A DNA stretch of 41,197 nt. It comes from Acidobacteriota bacterium (GTDB taxonomy: Bacteria; Acidobacteriota; Blastocatellia; UBA7656). The notes beneath the pieces are model-generated. The model saw only the letters and a list, made by a program, of their open reading frames with translations, did no database searches and was not told where the DNA came from. How positions within the stretch are numbered: position 1 is the first letter of the stretch; each line of letters begins with the position of its first letter. The stretch is taken from assembly GCA_038040445.1 (NCBI GenBank), contig JBBPIG010000036.1, positions 1 through 41,197 of the forward strand, given 5' to 3'. Both the position numbers and the translations under genes were made by a program. Below, piece after piece: positions 1 to 8,270 of the stretch.

Positions 1-157
1 AAGGCGCACTAACATTACCCTTCACATCCGTAGGAACGGGCACGACCTTCGAGCCAGAGACCGGCGACAGGCCCGATACCAGAAACGCCATCAAAGCGAT
101 AGCACACAGAATTAGAGTAATGTAGTTGCGGGTGGCAAAAGTACGGAGCAGTTTCAT
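1..157 (-). CDS. exported protein of unknown function, 5' end only
   Basis: The first 52 codons of a leftward gene are visible; the rest lies outside the window. The ATG (155-157) has a clear ribosome binding site AGGAGAA a few bases upstream (161-170 read on the minus strand). The translation begins with a basic stretch (MKLLRTFATR) followed by a hydrophobic run (ITLILCAIALMAFLVSG) and a small-residue region, which is a typical Sec signal peptide or single N-terminal membrane anchor. No mature-domain sequence is available, so no function can be given. Confidence 0.7.
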   Translation of the reverse strand, partial: MKLLRTFATRNYITLILCAIALMAFLVSGLSPVSGSKVVPVPTDVKGNVSAP

Positions 158-765
158 TTTTTATTCTCCTAAACGATGCCCGTGAGATGGGCAGAATTCA
201 ATTCGAAAAGTTCGTAGCCTGCTGCGGCTCTAACAACCAACTAGGACACCAGGGCCGAACTCGCTTTCTGAGGAGTTCAATACAACCTGAGAATTTCACT
301 CTGAAACCGCGGAGCCTACATTCCAAGCAATCAGTGAGGTCTCGTTGTAACAAAGGTCCCGCGCGGGAGCCGCCATTCTATGACGGGCGTAACCCGAGAG
401 TCAATAGGACGCGGGCCCCAAAACGTGAGATTTTTTACTTGGCAAGCGTTTTTGAACCACCCGGCTACCCCGGCGAATTCTTCTTCGCGCGCCGCCTTTG
501 TCATTCCGCGGAGACAGGCACGGCCCGCGGCAGTAGAGCTCGAGGAGTTGGACAGAAAGTTTAAGCAATTACTCACTGCTAGAAAGGCCGGTGAAAGAAC
601 CGATGAGATATTCACAATACAGCCGGTCAGTAAATTCAATTCACTGATTTGGAAATAGACCTCCACCGGAATGAACCGGTGGAGACCGAAGCATCTGGAA
701 GCACGCAAGGGTTTAATCCCGTGGCGCGCAGACATCTCAAACCTCGCTCCAAGCGAATTCCGAGT
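158..765. other. gene-free stretch with one hairpin
   Basis: About 600 bases lie between the start of the left-edge gene and the end of the third tail-collar gene. Open frames exist on both strands (for example 380-658 plus) but none has a good ribosome binding site, family resemblance or codon pattern that I would trust. The only clear structure is the hairpin at 661-684. The promoter of the left-edge gene must lie here, but I could not fix its boxes. Confidence 0.4.
661..684 (-). terminator. hairpin downstream of the tail-collar operon, possible terminator
   Basis: CTCCACCGG and CCGGTGGAG form a perfect 9-bp stem with a 6-base loop, about 80 bases beyond the stop codon of the last tail-collar gene. 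The T-run expected of an intrinsic terminator is weak on the minus strand (GTCTATTT), so termination is inferred from position and stem only. Confidence 0.4.
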
Positions 766-1293
766 TCATCCTCGTGGCGGGAAAACGCCTTGCAACGCGA
801 TGCAGAAGTAAAACGTGAGATACGGCATCATATTGTCGTGCGGCTGATCGCCGCCGGCCGGAGTCAGCGCGACGGGGTTCATGCTAACAAGATTGGCATT
901 GGTAGTGGTTTGGTACAATGTCCCGCCTACGGACTTTGCCAACGCCACATTAAGAGTCAACGAACCCTGTACACCATCTTCCGTTGATGCCTGCAGCGTG
1001 TGACTGTGAGCAGGTATCTCGGATTCGAGCAGGGTGACGGTCGGCGACCCCCCCGTTTCACCGAGGTCGTGCAGCGACAGCCCAGGCCCCTGACCCGGAT
1101 GCATAGGCGCGCGACCCTGCAAATCGGGCAGCGCGAAGTTCGACTTGCCGTCGCCCCCGTAGGTCGTGCCTAGCAGGGAAAATAGGGCGGTGTTTTGCGA
1201 AAGCGGCATCAATTGACCGTCACACCATGCCCAGCCTTTCGGGGCGAAGTTAAAAGGAAAGATTCTGATTTCAGCGACAAAAGGATCTGCCAT
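766..1293 (-). CDS. microcystin-dependent / phage tail collar domain protein, copy 3
   Basis: A 175-aa protein of the tail-collar (MdpB-like) family. The N-terminal half has the family signature: FAPKGWAWCDGQL near residue 15, then LLGTTYGGDG and FALPDLQGRAPMHPG. The C-terminal half ends in the family's hydrophobic PYLTFYFCIALQGVFP motif. A longer frame runs upstream to 1425, but the ATG at 1291-1293 has a GGAG ribosome binding site about 8 bases away, and the protein then starts MADPFVAEIRIF like its neighbours. It is the last of three co-directional paralogues. Family members resemble phage tail-fibre collar domains; their role in bacterial chromosomes is not settled, and a secreted or contractile-device tip protein is only a guess. 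Confidence 0.85.
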   Translation of the reverse strand: MADPFVAEIRIFPFNFAPKGWAWCDGQLMPLSQNTALFSLLGTTYGGDGKSNFALPDLQGRAPMHPGQGPGLSLHDLGETGGSPTVTLLESEIPAHSHTLQASTEDGVQGSLTLNVALAKSVGGTLYQTTTNANLVSMNPVALTPAGGDQPHDNMMPYLTFYFCIALQGVFPPRG

Positions 1294-1378
1294 GTTTAGT
1301 CTCCTCAAGCTCAGCAAAGCAAAAAACCAAAAATCCCGCAACATCAGCCTTGCGCAAGAATAACTTCCCAAACAGATT

Positions 1379-1882
1379 TCAAGTTGGGCTTGGGAAAATC
1401 CCGAAGAGCGAAATGATGAAGTCAACGCACAAGTACGGCTGAAAATTGGTATGAGGCTGGCTTCCTCCCACCGGCGATATGGCTGATGCCGCCATGGGCG
1501 AAAGGGCCGTCTCCGGCGCGTAAGGTGTTATCACTGTCGAGTTGCCCAGAAGGTTGCCTGCCGGGGCAGCCTGTGCCCCGTTGGTCGCGGAACCCAGCAA
1601 TGGATGGCTGTGCGAAGGTATTTGATTGACCGTAAGGGTAACCTCCTCGGCCCCGCCGGTCTCAGCCAGGATGAAGCCGTTACCTTGATGCAACGGCAAA
1701 CGACCGCGCAGGTCCGGCAACGCAAACGTGCTCTGTCCATCGCCCCCGTAGGTCGTGCCGATCAGTTGAAACAGCGTCTCATTCTCGGAGATAGGAAGCA
1801 ACTGCCCTTCGCAAAACATCCAGCCTGCGGGGGCGAAGTTGCCCGCGAACATTCGGATTTCTCCAACATACGGTTGTGCCAT
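1379..1882 (-). CDS. microcystin-dependent / phage tail collar domain protein, copy 2
   Basis: A 167-aa protein starting MAQPYVGEIRMF, with FAPAGWMFCEGQLLPI, GTTYGGDGQSTFALPDLRGR and a C-terminal hydrophobic strand ending FISLFGIFPSPT. A strong AGGAG ribosome binding site precedes the ATG. It lies 10 bases after copy 1 and 85 bases before copy 3, so the three are probably one transcript. It is clearly homologous to both neighbours but diverged, which indicates old tandem duplication rather than a recent copy. The role is unknown beyond the tail-collar fold. Confidence 0.88.
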   Translation of the reverse strand: MAQPYVGEIRMFAGNFAPAGWMFCEGQLLPISENETLFQLIGTTYGGDGQSTFALPDLRGRLPLHQGNGFILAETGGAEEVTLTVNQIPSHSHPLLGSATNGAQAAPAGNLLGNSTVITPYAPETALSPMAASAISPVGGSQPHTNFQPYLCVDFIISLFGIFPSPT

Positions 1883-1892
1883 ATTGATCTCC

Positions 1893-2408
1893 TTAGTTAG
1901 GTGACGGGAAGATGCCTTGCAACGCGATGCAGAAGCTTAGCGTCAAGTAGGGCTGCATGTTAAGGTGCGCCTGGCTGCCACCGACATTAGTTACAGAAGT
2001 CGGGTACAGGGGCGTTAGGTTGCTTGTGGAATTCGTATATGCGTTGCCTGGCTCCTGGGCCAGGATATTGCCTGCCGCCGCGGATCTTGGAGCAACTGAA
2101 TTCCCTACAGAACTCGACCCATTCAGTACATGCGTGTGTTGTGGTAACTGAGCGATTGAAAGCGTGACCGCTTGTTCGCCACCGCGCCCACCAAGCGTGT
2201 TGCCGTCGCCCACGTGAACCGGTACGCGACCTCGGAGGTCGGGTAGCGCGAAATTCACTCGCCCGTCGCCGCCGAAGGTCGTCCCCAACAGCGAAAACAG
2301 CGCCTGATTCTGATTGATGGGCAGAAGTTGCCCATTGCAAAGCGCCCAGCCTTTTGGCGCAAATACAAAGCTCATGATTCTGATTTCAGACAGAAACGGT
2401 TCAGCCAT
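1893..2408 (-). CDS. microcystin-dependent / phage tail collar domain protein, copy 1
   Basis: A 171-aa protein starting MAEPFLSEIRIM, the first gene of the tail-collar trio. The motifs are FAPKGWALCNGQLLPI, GTTFGGDGRVNFALPDLRGRVPVH and a terminal YLTLSFCIALQGIFPSPN. The ribosome binding site (TAGGAGG, 5 bases before the ATG) is strong. The middle region is rich in Gly, Ser, Asn and Thr, as usual for the variable part of these proteins. The GNAT and DUF6916 genes just to the right are probably functionally linked by neighbourhood, but nothing in the sequence proves it. Confidence 0.88.
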   Translation of the reverse strand: MAEPFLSEIRIMSFVFAPKGWALCNGQLLPINQNQALFSLLGTTFGGDGRVNFALPDLRGRVPVHVGDGNTLGGRGGEQAVTLSIAQLPQHTHVLNGSSSVGNSVAPRSAAAGNILAQEPGNAYTNSTSNLTPLYPTSVTNVGGSQAHLNMQPYLTLSFCIALQGIFPSPN

Positions 2409-2744
2409 TTTTCCCTCCTAGGCTCTTATTGCCAGTAATCGACTCCTAGTGATCAATAGATAAAGAAACAACTGGGACATGCCCGATGTTCGCGCCTTGA
2501 TGAAACAACCTGTACCGCTTTGCTCGACTTCCTAAGGTTTTCCTTCCAACCCAAGAGCTGTTAATACTCCACTCAATGGGCGGGGATTGTATCACAAGTC
2601 CCCATCATGTCAATGCCCATTCTGGGTTAGTTTGTATTGAGCGCATAAACCTCACACCTTAGACTCGTAGCACGATGCTTTCACGGCATTGGCCCCCTCA
2701 CGCATGCCTCCACCGATCTGGCAAACCAACAACTGGAGAGAAAA
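2409..2744. promoter_or_regulatory. divergent intergenic region
   Basis: This 336-base gap separates the leftward tail-collar operon from the rightward DUF6916 gene, so it should hold two divergent promoters. It is more AT-rich than the coding sequence around it. I see no convincing -35/-10 pair, repeat or RNA gene. Confidence 0.4.
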
Positions 2745-3229
2745 ATGATCCTTTCACGACGCAGTTTTTTGCAGGCAGGGGGTAAGTTTGGTCTAGCCGG
2801 CTTCCTGGCCGGAGCAATCGGCCGAGGCGCGTACGGGCAGGAGAAGTCCTTACAAATGTTGGGCACGGGGATCGGCAATCCGGTCCCAAAGGAAATCCTC
2901 GGTGACCCCTCCACTACATCACCCGCGCGATGTTCACAGAAACCCTCAAGAGCAAGTTCACCTTTCGCCTTGGAGAGGTGGCACTGACTGATTTGACCCT
3001 GATCGAAGTGATTGACCTCAATCCGCCTTTCGCCAAGAGCGACGGGACAAGCACCAGGGACTGCTTTTCGTTAGTATTCAAGGGCCCACGCAATCTGCCG
3101 CTCGGACAGAACACATACACGGTCGAGCACGGGAAGCTGGGAAAATTCGAACTATTCGTAGTGCCGGGGGATACCAACGGCCGGCCGGGGATTCGATACG
3201 GGGCAATCATCAATCGCATCTATCCCTGA
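2745..3229 (+). pseudogene. Tat-exported DUF6916 protein, frameshifted
   Basis: The ATG at 2745 follows GGAGAG and starts a twin-arginine signal (SRRSFLQAGGKFGLAGFLAG) and linker. Its frame then runs into unrelated codons near 2906. From there the frame starting at 2906 continues with LHYITRAMFTETLKSKFTFRL and ends at the stop 3227-3229. This second part matches the intact DUF6916 protein at 3896-4195: both have a LT/IETF-like start, a FSLVF-GP segment, a HGKLG/HDKLG segment and a Y-AI-NR-- end. Restoring one frame needs a -1 shift (or one inserted base) at the run ACCCCT around 2906-2910. This could be a real inactivating mutation, a sequencing error in the C-run, or less likely programmed slippage. 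Confidence 0.65.
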
Positions 3230-3245
3230 GCATCAGCACGCTGAC

Positions 3246-3330
3246 AGCAGAAGGCAGTAGGCAGAAGGCGGAAGGCAGAACCAATAGGCTTCTGCCCGCT
3301 GCCTTTTGCCTTCTGCCTTTTGCCTTATGG
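3246..3330. repeat. heptamer repeat, two inverted arms (GGCAGAA family)
   Basis: Five heptamers of the GGCAGAA/GGCAGTA type (3246-3280) are followed, after a short spacer, by inverted heptamers of the CTTCTGC/CTTTTGC type (3289-3330). The arms can fold into an imperfect hairpin. The right arm abuts the stop codon of the leftward GNAT gene at 3325. The same unit family forms the array at the window's right end. Confidence 0.85.
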
Positions 3331-3828
3331 GCGCCATTCCAGAAGGTAGCTATAGCCTTGCTCGCCTGATTTCACGAAGCCCAATCGCTCGAACAGCCCA
3401 CGCGACCGATTGTAGCTCTCAACATAGACACTGAGGGGCTTGCCCAGCGCGGCCGCTTCAGCCATCAGTTCTCTGACGATGGGCGTTCCTATTCCGGCGC
3501 TTCGATGTCGTGGAAGAACGGTTATGTCAAGGATCCTTATCTCTTCTTCGTTGTTTGATACATACAGCCGGCCCACCGGCTCGCCGTCAACGAGAATGAT
3601 CAGGTGCTCGCCTTCAGGATAATACTGGCGATAGTGAGCTGACTGAGCGGTGAATTGCATCGTGAGGAAAGCATCTCGCTGCGCCTCGCCCCATTCAGTC
3701 AATGCCAGTTCTTCCAGTCGCGTGCTCCCATAAACCCTGACCAGAAAAGCCTCATCGTCCGGGCCTCCTTTTCTAAAGGTCGCCACCCGCAACTGGTCGA
3801 GCGAGATTTGTTTGGACCCTATTTCCAT
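3325..3828 (-). CDS. GNAT family N-acetyltransferase
   Basis: A 167-aa GNAT protein: after a start MEIGSKQISL it has the N-terminal segment (RKGGPDDEAFLVRVYGSTR) and the acetyl-CoA loop region HRSAGIGTPIVRELMAEA, ending with NRSRGLFERLGF. A frame runs upstream to a GTG at 3885, but that extension would be translated through a 10-bp tandem repeat; the ATG at 3826-3828 aligns with the start of the paralogue at 4198-4704, so I chose it, although its ribosome binding site (GAAGAA) is poor. It is third in a GNAT-DUF6916-GNAT operon. The substrate is unknown. The stop codon sits at the edge of a heptamer repeat. Confidence 0.82.
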   Translation of the reverse strand: MEIGSKQISLDQLRVATFRKGGPDDEAFLVRVYGSTRLEELALTEWGEAQRDAFLTMQFTAQSAHYRQYYPEGEHLIILVDGEPVGRLYVSNNEEEIRILDITVLPRHRSAGIGTPIVRELMAEAAALGKPLSVYVESYNRSRGLFERLGFVKSGEQGYSYLLEWRP

Positions 3829-3840
3829 TTCTTCAATCGG

Positions 3841-3873
3841 GCGTTCCGCTGCGTTCCGCTGCGTTCCGCTGCG
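3841..3873. repeat. 10-bp tandem repeat, 3.3 copies
   Basis: GCGTTCCGCT is repeated exactly three times, followed by GCG. It lies between the DUF6916 stop and the chosen GNAT start, so it is probably untranslated leader. If the GTG at 3885 is used instead, it would encode a short Ser/Arg/Asn/Ala/Glu-rich tract. Confidence 0.9.
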
Positions 3874-3895
3874 ATTAGACAACACCTTCGGCGAA

Positions 3896-4195
3896 TTATT
3901 CGAGGAAACGGTTGAAGATCGCTTCGTAGCTCAAACCATCATTGTTCCGGGCGATCGGAACGAGAAACAGATCGAGCGAGCCCAGTTTATCGTGCTCAAG
4001 CCGAAAAATGCCCTGCGCTGCCGGCCCGTTGAGCGGTCCGAGAAAAACCAGCGAGAACTGGCTCTGCATGTTTGACGACCCAACATCGGTGGCGCTGAGC
4101 AGCTCGAGATCGGCGGTCTGCGAATCGCCATAGTGAATCAGAAACTTCGTGCCTACATGCCCCGAGAATGTTTCTATCGTGAATACGTCTGTCAT
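3896..4195 (-). CDS. DUF6916 family protein
   Basis: A 99-aa cytoplasmic protein starting MTDVFTIETFSGHVGTKFLI. The ATG at 4193-4195 has a perfect AGGAGG 6 bases upstream, which decides it over the longer open frame. Sequence similarity to the broken gene at 2745-3229 (FSLVFLGP, LEHDKLGSLDLFLVP, YEAIFNRFL) places both in the same family; here there is no signal peptide. The start codon is two bases after the upstream GNAT stop, so it is co-transcribed and probably coupled. The family has no established function; it is often short and beta-rich. Confidence 0.82.
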   Translation of the reverse strand: MTDVFTIETFSGHVGTKFLIHYGDSQTADLELLSATDVGSSNMQSQFSLVFLGPLNGPAAQGIFRLEHDKLGSLDLFLVPIARNNDGLSYEAIFNRFLE

Positions 4196-4197
4196 CC

Positions 4198-4704
4198 TCA
4201 ACCTCCTGATGTAGCTCGCTCGATCTGCCACGCCATCTTGTAGTCCGTCGCCAAGTCGGCAGTTATCGAAAACCCGAGTCGCCTATAGAGCCCGGCAGCC
4301 CGATTGACTTTAGCAACGTGGAGGGTCACCGGCTTGTCCTCGGCTCGCGCCTCTTCAATCAGCGCCGAGACCAACGCGCCTCCAATACCGCGCCCGCGTT
4401 CGTCGGGCAGAAGCGACACATCGACGAGCCGGATCTCTCGTTCCGAGCGGAACACCAGGATACGGCCGGCACGCCGATCCTTGCAGAGAATAATCTGGTG
4501 ATCGGCCCCCGGAAACGCGATCTCGTAGTGTCGCCGCTGGGCTGTGAACTGCAATCTCAGGAACATCTCCTGCTGAGACGGATGCCATCCCCAGGCGGCG
4601 ATCTCCTCGGTTCGCGTGCTGCAATACAATTCATAGAGAAAAGCTTCGTCGTCAGGAACAGCAGGCCGCAGAGTGATTGGCGCGGGCTTTCGATCCTGAG
4701 TCAT
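4198..4704 (-). CDS. GNAT family N-acetyltransferase
   Basis: A 168-aa acetyltransferase and first gene of the GNAT-DUF6916-GNAT operon. The N-terminus (ITLRPAVPDDEAFLYELYCS) and core (DVSLLPDERGRGIGGALV) give a standard acetyl-CoA P-loop of the RGRGIGG type, followed by NRAAGLYRRLGF. It is homologous along its length to the protein at 3325-3828 (shared PDDEAFL, LQFTAQ--HY, and the C-terminal RRLGF/ERLGF), so the two flank DUF6916 as paralogues. The substrate is not predictable. The ribosome binding site is weak. Confidence 0.87.
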   Translation of the reverse strand: MTQDRKPAPITLRPAVPDDEAFLYELYCSTRTEEIAAWGWHPSQQEMFLRLQFTAQRRHYEIAFPGADHQIILCKDRRAGRILVFRSEREIRLVDVSLLPDERGRGIGGALVSALIEEARAEDKPVTLHVAKVNRAAGLYRRLGFSITADLATDYKMAWQIERATSGG

Positions 4705-4810
4705 ACATCACCGTCGGAGGGACATCATTCTAACCGTCAGGCCGACTCGGCGCAAAGTAAAACCCTTGAAAATCTGTGTTACGGGTTGGGGAGACGGTGG
4801 CGCGATTCTC

Positions 4811-7552
4811 TTAAGGCTTCGCTTCCATCCAGTTGCGGCCCACTCCGACATCAACCACAAGCGGCACCGCCAGAGGAAAGACCGACTCCATCTCGGCTCG
4901 AACGACCTCGGTCGCGCGATCGATTTCAATCTCGGGAACTTCAAGCAACAACTCGTCGTGAACCTGAAGGATCATTCGAGCCCCGAGCTTCTCGCGGCGA
5001 AGCCGTTCGTATACACGGATCATCGCGACCTTCACCAGATCGGCGGCCGTGCCTTGAATCGGCGCGTTGATGGCTTCGCGTTCCGCCCTCGCGCGCAATG
5101 CGTGACTGCGATTGTTGATGTCGGGTATCGGGCGAATTCGGCCGAAGATCGTTCGCACTACCCCACTCTCGCGCACCTGTTTGGGCGTCTCCTCCATGTA
5201 GTGTCGAACACCCGTGTAGGTCTGATAGTAGTCTTCAATGACTTTCTTCGCCTGAGCGCGCGTCAAGCCGGTGCGCTGCGCAAGACCGAACGGACCGATG
5301 ACGTACGGGATGGCGAAGTTGACTATCTTCGCAAGCCTGCGCGCGTCTGACTCTTCCTGTTTCGTGGTTGCGCCGAACACATCGCGGGCAGTGCGAGCAT
5401 GAATGTCTTCGCCGCGCTTGAAGGCTTCGGTCATAACCGGGTCGCTTGTTACGTGCGCGAACACTCGGAGCTCGATCTGCGAGTAGTCGGCCGACATCAA
5501 CTGATATCCGGGCGACGCGACGAACGCGGCGCGAATTCGGCGGCCAAGCTCGGACCTGATCGGAATGTTCTGAAGGTTCGGATTGGTCGACGACAATCTT
5601 CCGGTGGCCGATACTGCTTGATTCAAGGTCGTATGCACGCGCCCGGAGTGTGCATCGATCAGCTTCGGAAGCGCATCGACGTAGGTATTCTTGAGCTTGG
5701 CGATCTCTCGGTAGTCGATGATCTTTTGCGGCAACTCGTACTTGAGAGCCAGCTCTTCCAGCACATCCACCGAGGTCGATATCTTCCCGGTCTTCGTCTT
5801 GCGGCCAACTTCAAAGTTGAGCTTCTCGAAAATGTCGCCAAGCTGCGCGGGAGAATTGATATTGAACTCCTGTCCCGCGAGCTTGTAGATCTCTTCCGTC
5901 AGCCGCGCGAGTTCCTTCTCCATCTCGCCGCCTGCTTTCTCGAGCGCCGCAAGATCGATGCGCACGCCTATCCGCTCCATGTCGAAGAGAATCTCCACCA
6001 GCGGCAGCTCGATCTCGCGATAGACCTTGTCCAGCCCCATCTCTTTAATCTTGTCGCCCAAAACGCTCGTCAGTTGCAGCGTCAGATCCGCGGTCTGAAG
6101 CGCGCGCGCGGCGTCCTCGTCCCAGCCTTCGATGGCGGCGGCCATCTCCAGCCCGAGGAATTCGCGCGCGAGGTCCTGCGGCCGGTAGTTGGCTCGATTA
6201 GGATCCAGCAGGTAGGCGGCGATTAGAGTGTCGTCTTCAACGCCGTCGATGCGAATCGCCGGAATGAAATCCCGAATCCCGCCGTCGCATTCGTTTGCGA
6301 ACGCCATCAACGGAGCATCGCTCATTTCTCGCCGGCGGACGCAGCGGTCAAGCAAGGTTAGCGCGCCCTTCCAATCGTGAATCGCTTTCCTAATGAGACC
6401 ATTCTCGAGCACCTCCTTCAGCTTAAGAAGCGGGTCATGTTTCGCGTCGAACTTGACGTCGAACCTATCAAGGTCGATGTATGAGGCTTTCATTTCCTCG
6501 GGCGCGATCGCGACGCCGCACACCGCACCGTTGCGCTCGGCGATCGACAGCCCGAACCGGTCTTTCGTCCAAAGCGATTCAATAAAGCGATCCAGCTCCG
6601 CTGGTGTGCTGATGCGTGAGTAGCTTGCCTTTCCCGACTCGCGCACGGCGACGGTCGCCGCGGCTTTCCCATTTTCCGCGGCGTCAGAGAATTCCTTGCT
6701 GAGTTGGGCGAACTCGAGCTCGGAGAACAACTGGTAAGCGGCTCGCCGATCGGGGGACTCGTAGATCAATGAATTCAGATCCAGCTCGATCGGCATTTCG
6801 CAGGCGATTCTCACAAGCTCTCGCGACTGGCGTATCAAATCGACGTTGTTCTTAAGGCTCTCGCGATAAGTCTTTCGCGAAATCTCATCCGCGTGAGCGA
6901 TGGCGTTTTCGATGGCGCCGTATTGTTGGATGATTTGCTTCGCGCCTTTTTCGCCGATGCCCGGCGCGCCCGGGATGTTGTCTATCGTATCGCCCCACAA
7001 GCCCAGCAGCTCGACTACCTGATGCGGAGGCACGCCCATCTTTTCCTCGACTCCCGCGGCGTCCACCATTTTCATTTCACCGGTCCGCTCGGTGCGTAGA
7101 ATCTTCACGTGATCGGTGACCAACTGGTTCATGTCCTTATCGTTGGTGACAATGACCACGTCGAGGCCGGCGCGTTCTGCTTGAGCCGCGAGCGTGCCGA
7201 TGATGTCGTCCGCTTCGTAGCCGGACTCGCGAACGATCGGGACGCGCAATGCTTCGGACAGCCGCGCGATGTATGGAATCTGCAGGGTCAGGTCGTCGGG
7301 CATCTTGGTTCGAGTCGCCTTGTAGGATTCATACGCGTCGTGACGAAACGTGCGCTCGGGCGAATCGAAAGCGACGCCGAGGTAGTCAGGTTTCTCGGAT
7401 GTGATGAGTTTGCGCAGCATCATCGTAAAGCCGTAGACCGCATTCGTCGGAAGGCCGCGCGAATTTGAGAGGCTTGGGAGCGCGTAATAGGCGCGATAGA
7501 TCTGCGACATCCCGTCTACCAGGAACAGCCGCTTCGTTTGGGACTGGGGCAT
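4811..7552 (-). CDS. polA: DNA polymerase I
   Basis: A full-length 913-aa family A polymerase for gap filling and primer removal. The 5'-nuclease domain (about 1-290) keeps its acidic sites: LVDGMSQIYRAYYAL, ESGYEADDIIG, VTNDKDMNQLV and GDTIDNIPGAPGIGEKGA. The middle 3'-5' exonuclease-like domain (about 310-500) lacks the first DxE metal site (RFGLSIAERNG occupies it) although a later DDT remains, so proofreading is probably lost, as in Taq-like enzymes. The polymerase domain has SADYSQIELRVFAH, the O-helix segment RRLAKIVNFAIPYVIGPFGL and QVHDELLLEVP. The O helix keeps the Arg-Lys, Phe and Tyr positions but has Ala and Val where most homologues have Gly (NFG, YG). It is transcribed alone. 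Confidence 0.97.
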   Translation of the reverse strand: MPQSQTKRLFLVDGMSQIYRAYYALPSLSNSRGLPTNAVYGFTMMLRKLITSEKPDYLGVAFDSPERTFRHDAYESYKATRTKMPDDLTLQIPYIARLSEALRVPIVRESGYEADDIIGTLAAQAERAGLDVVIVTNDKDMNQLVTDHVKILRTERTGEMKMVDAAGVEEKMGVPPHQVVELLGLWGDTIDNIPGAPGIGEKGAKQIIQQYGAIENAIAHADEISRKTYRESLKNNVDLIRQSRELVRIACEMPIELDLNSLIYESPDRRAAYQLFSELEFAQLSKEFSDAAENGKAAATVAVRESGKASYSRISTPAELDRFIESLWTKDRFGLSIAERNGAVCGVAIAPEEMKASYIDLDRFDVKFDAKHDPLLKLKEVLENGLIRKAIHDWKGALTLLDRCVRRREMSDAPLMAFANECDGGIRDFIPAIRIDGVEDDTLIAAYLLDPNRANYRPQDLAREFLGLEMAAAIEGWDEDAARALQTADLTLQLTSVLGDKIKEMGLDKVYREIELPLVEILFDMERIGVRIDLAALEKAGGEMEKELARLTEEIYKLAGQEFNINSPAQLGDIFEKLNFEVGRKTKTGKISTSVDVLEELALKYELPQKIIDYREIAKLKNTYVDALPKLIDAHSGRVHTTLNQAVSATGRLSSTNPNLQNIPIRSELGRRIRAAFVASPGYQLMSADYSQIELRVFAHVTSDPVMTEAFKRGEDIHARTARDVFGATTKQEESDARRLAKIVNFAIPYVIGPFGLAQRTGLTRAQAKKVIEDYYQTYTGVRHYMEETPKQVRESGVVRTIFGRIRPIPDINNRSHALRARAEREAINAPIQGTAADLVKVAMIRVYERLRREKLGARMILQVHDELLLEVPEIEIDRATEVVRAEMESVFPLAVPLVVDVGVGRNWMEAKP

Positions 7553-7636
7553 AAGCGCATCCTACGGCCCGCGATTTTGGGGTGTCAAGAAACCAGCCTG
7601 GATGGTAGTGTCCTAACTTCAAATTCTCAGCGCCGT

Positions 7637-7660
7637 CTCTGCGTGCTCTGCGCCTCTGCG
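7637..7660. repeat. CTCTGCG short repeat
   Basis: CTCTGCG occurs three times at 8-9 base spacing between polA and mscL. It is small, but similar in style to the other short intergenic repeats of this window. Confidence 0.6.
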
Positions 7661-7727
7661 GTGGGTGATTCTCGGCGTTGGGATTCTCCGCAGAAGTTAG
7701 CCGGACATTCTCAGAGGAGGAAAACGA

Positions 7728-8171
7728 ATGTTAAAGGAGTTCAAAGAGTTTGGCATGCGCGGCAACGTGTTGGACCTGGCGATCGGCATCATCATCGGCG
7801 TCGCGTTTGGAAAAATCATCTCGTCGTTTGTAATCGACGTATTGATGCCGCCGATAGGGTTGTTGCTGGGCAAGGTGGATTTCAGCAATCTGTACATAAA
7901 CCTGTCGGGTGCCCACTACGATACGCTGGCGGCGGCAAAGGAAGCGGGCGCGGCGACGATCAACTACGGCCTCTTTCTTGGAGCCGTGATTGATTTTTTG
8001 ATCGTCGCCTTTGTGATCTTCCTCCTGGTTAAGCAGATCAACAGGATGAAACGCAAGCAGGTCGAGGAACCGCCGGCGGCCAGGGAATGCGCATTCTGCC
8101 TTTCCAGCATTCCGATCAAGGCCACGCGATGCCCGCACTGCACGTCTGACCTGAAGACAGCCTCGGCATGA
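7728..8171 (+). CDS. mscL: large-conductance mechanosensitive channel with C-terminal zinc ribbon
   Basis: A 147-aa MscL, the pressure-release channel of the inner membrane. The first transmembrane helix (about 15-45) carries the pore signature [18 protein letters not shown] and is followed by the periplasmic loop with NYG; the second helix is about 82-102, ending in the basic cluster NRMKRKQ. After the normal end of the family the protein continues with a Cys4 zinc ribbon (CAFC at 121-124 and CPHC at 135-138) in place of the usual amphipathic C-terminal bundle. A strong AGAGGAGG precedes the ATG. It stands alone, divergent from polA. Confidence 0.95.
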   Translation: MLKEFKEFGMRGNVLDLAIGIIIGVAFGKIISSFVIDVLMPPIGLLLGKVDFSNLYINLSGAHYDTLAAAKEAGAATINYGLFLGAVIDFLIVAFVIFLLVKQINRMKRKQVEEPPAARECAFCLSSIPIKATRCPHCTSDLKTASA

Positions 8172-8270
8172 ATCGACGAGCCGGTTTGCGCGTTGCATTT
8201 TAGGTTCAACGGTGTCAGCCTTCTCGTCTGGCAGCGAGTGGACCCAACAACTAGATCGCAGGGAGGGAAC

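Noticed and set aside
187-735. Several short frames in the left gap
   Set aside because: No ribosome binding site, no recognisable family and mutual overlap on both strands.
2900-2912. Programmed -1 frameshift for the DUF6916 gene
   Set aside because: No canonical slippery heptamer or downstream pseudoknot is evident; mutation or sequencing error is simpler.
4318-6226. Long open frames on the plus strand across the GNAT and polA genes
   Set aside because: They are antisense to well-supported genes, have no family resemblance and reflect GC-rich codon bias.
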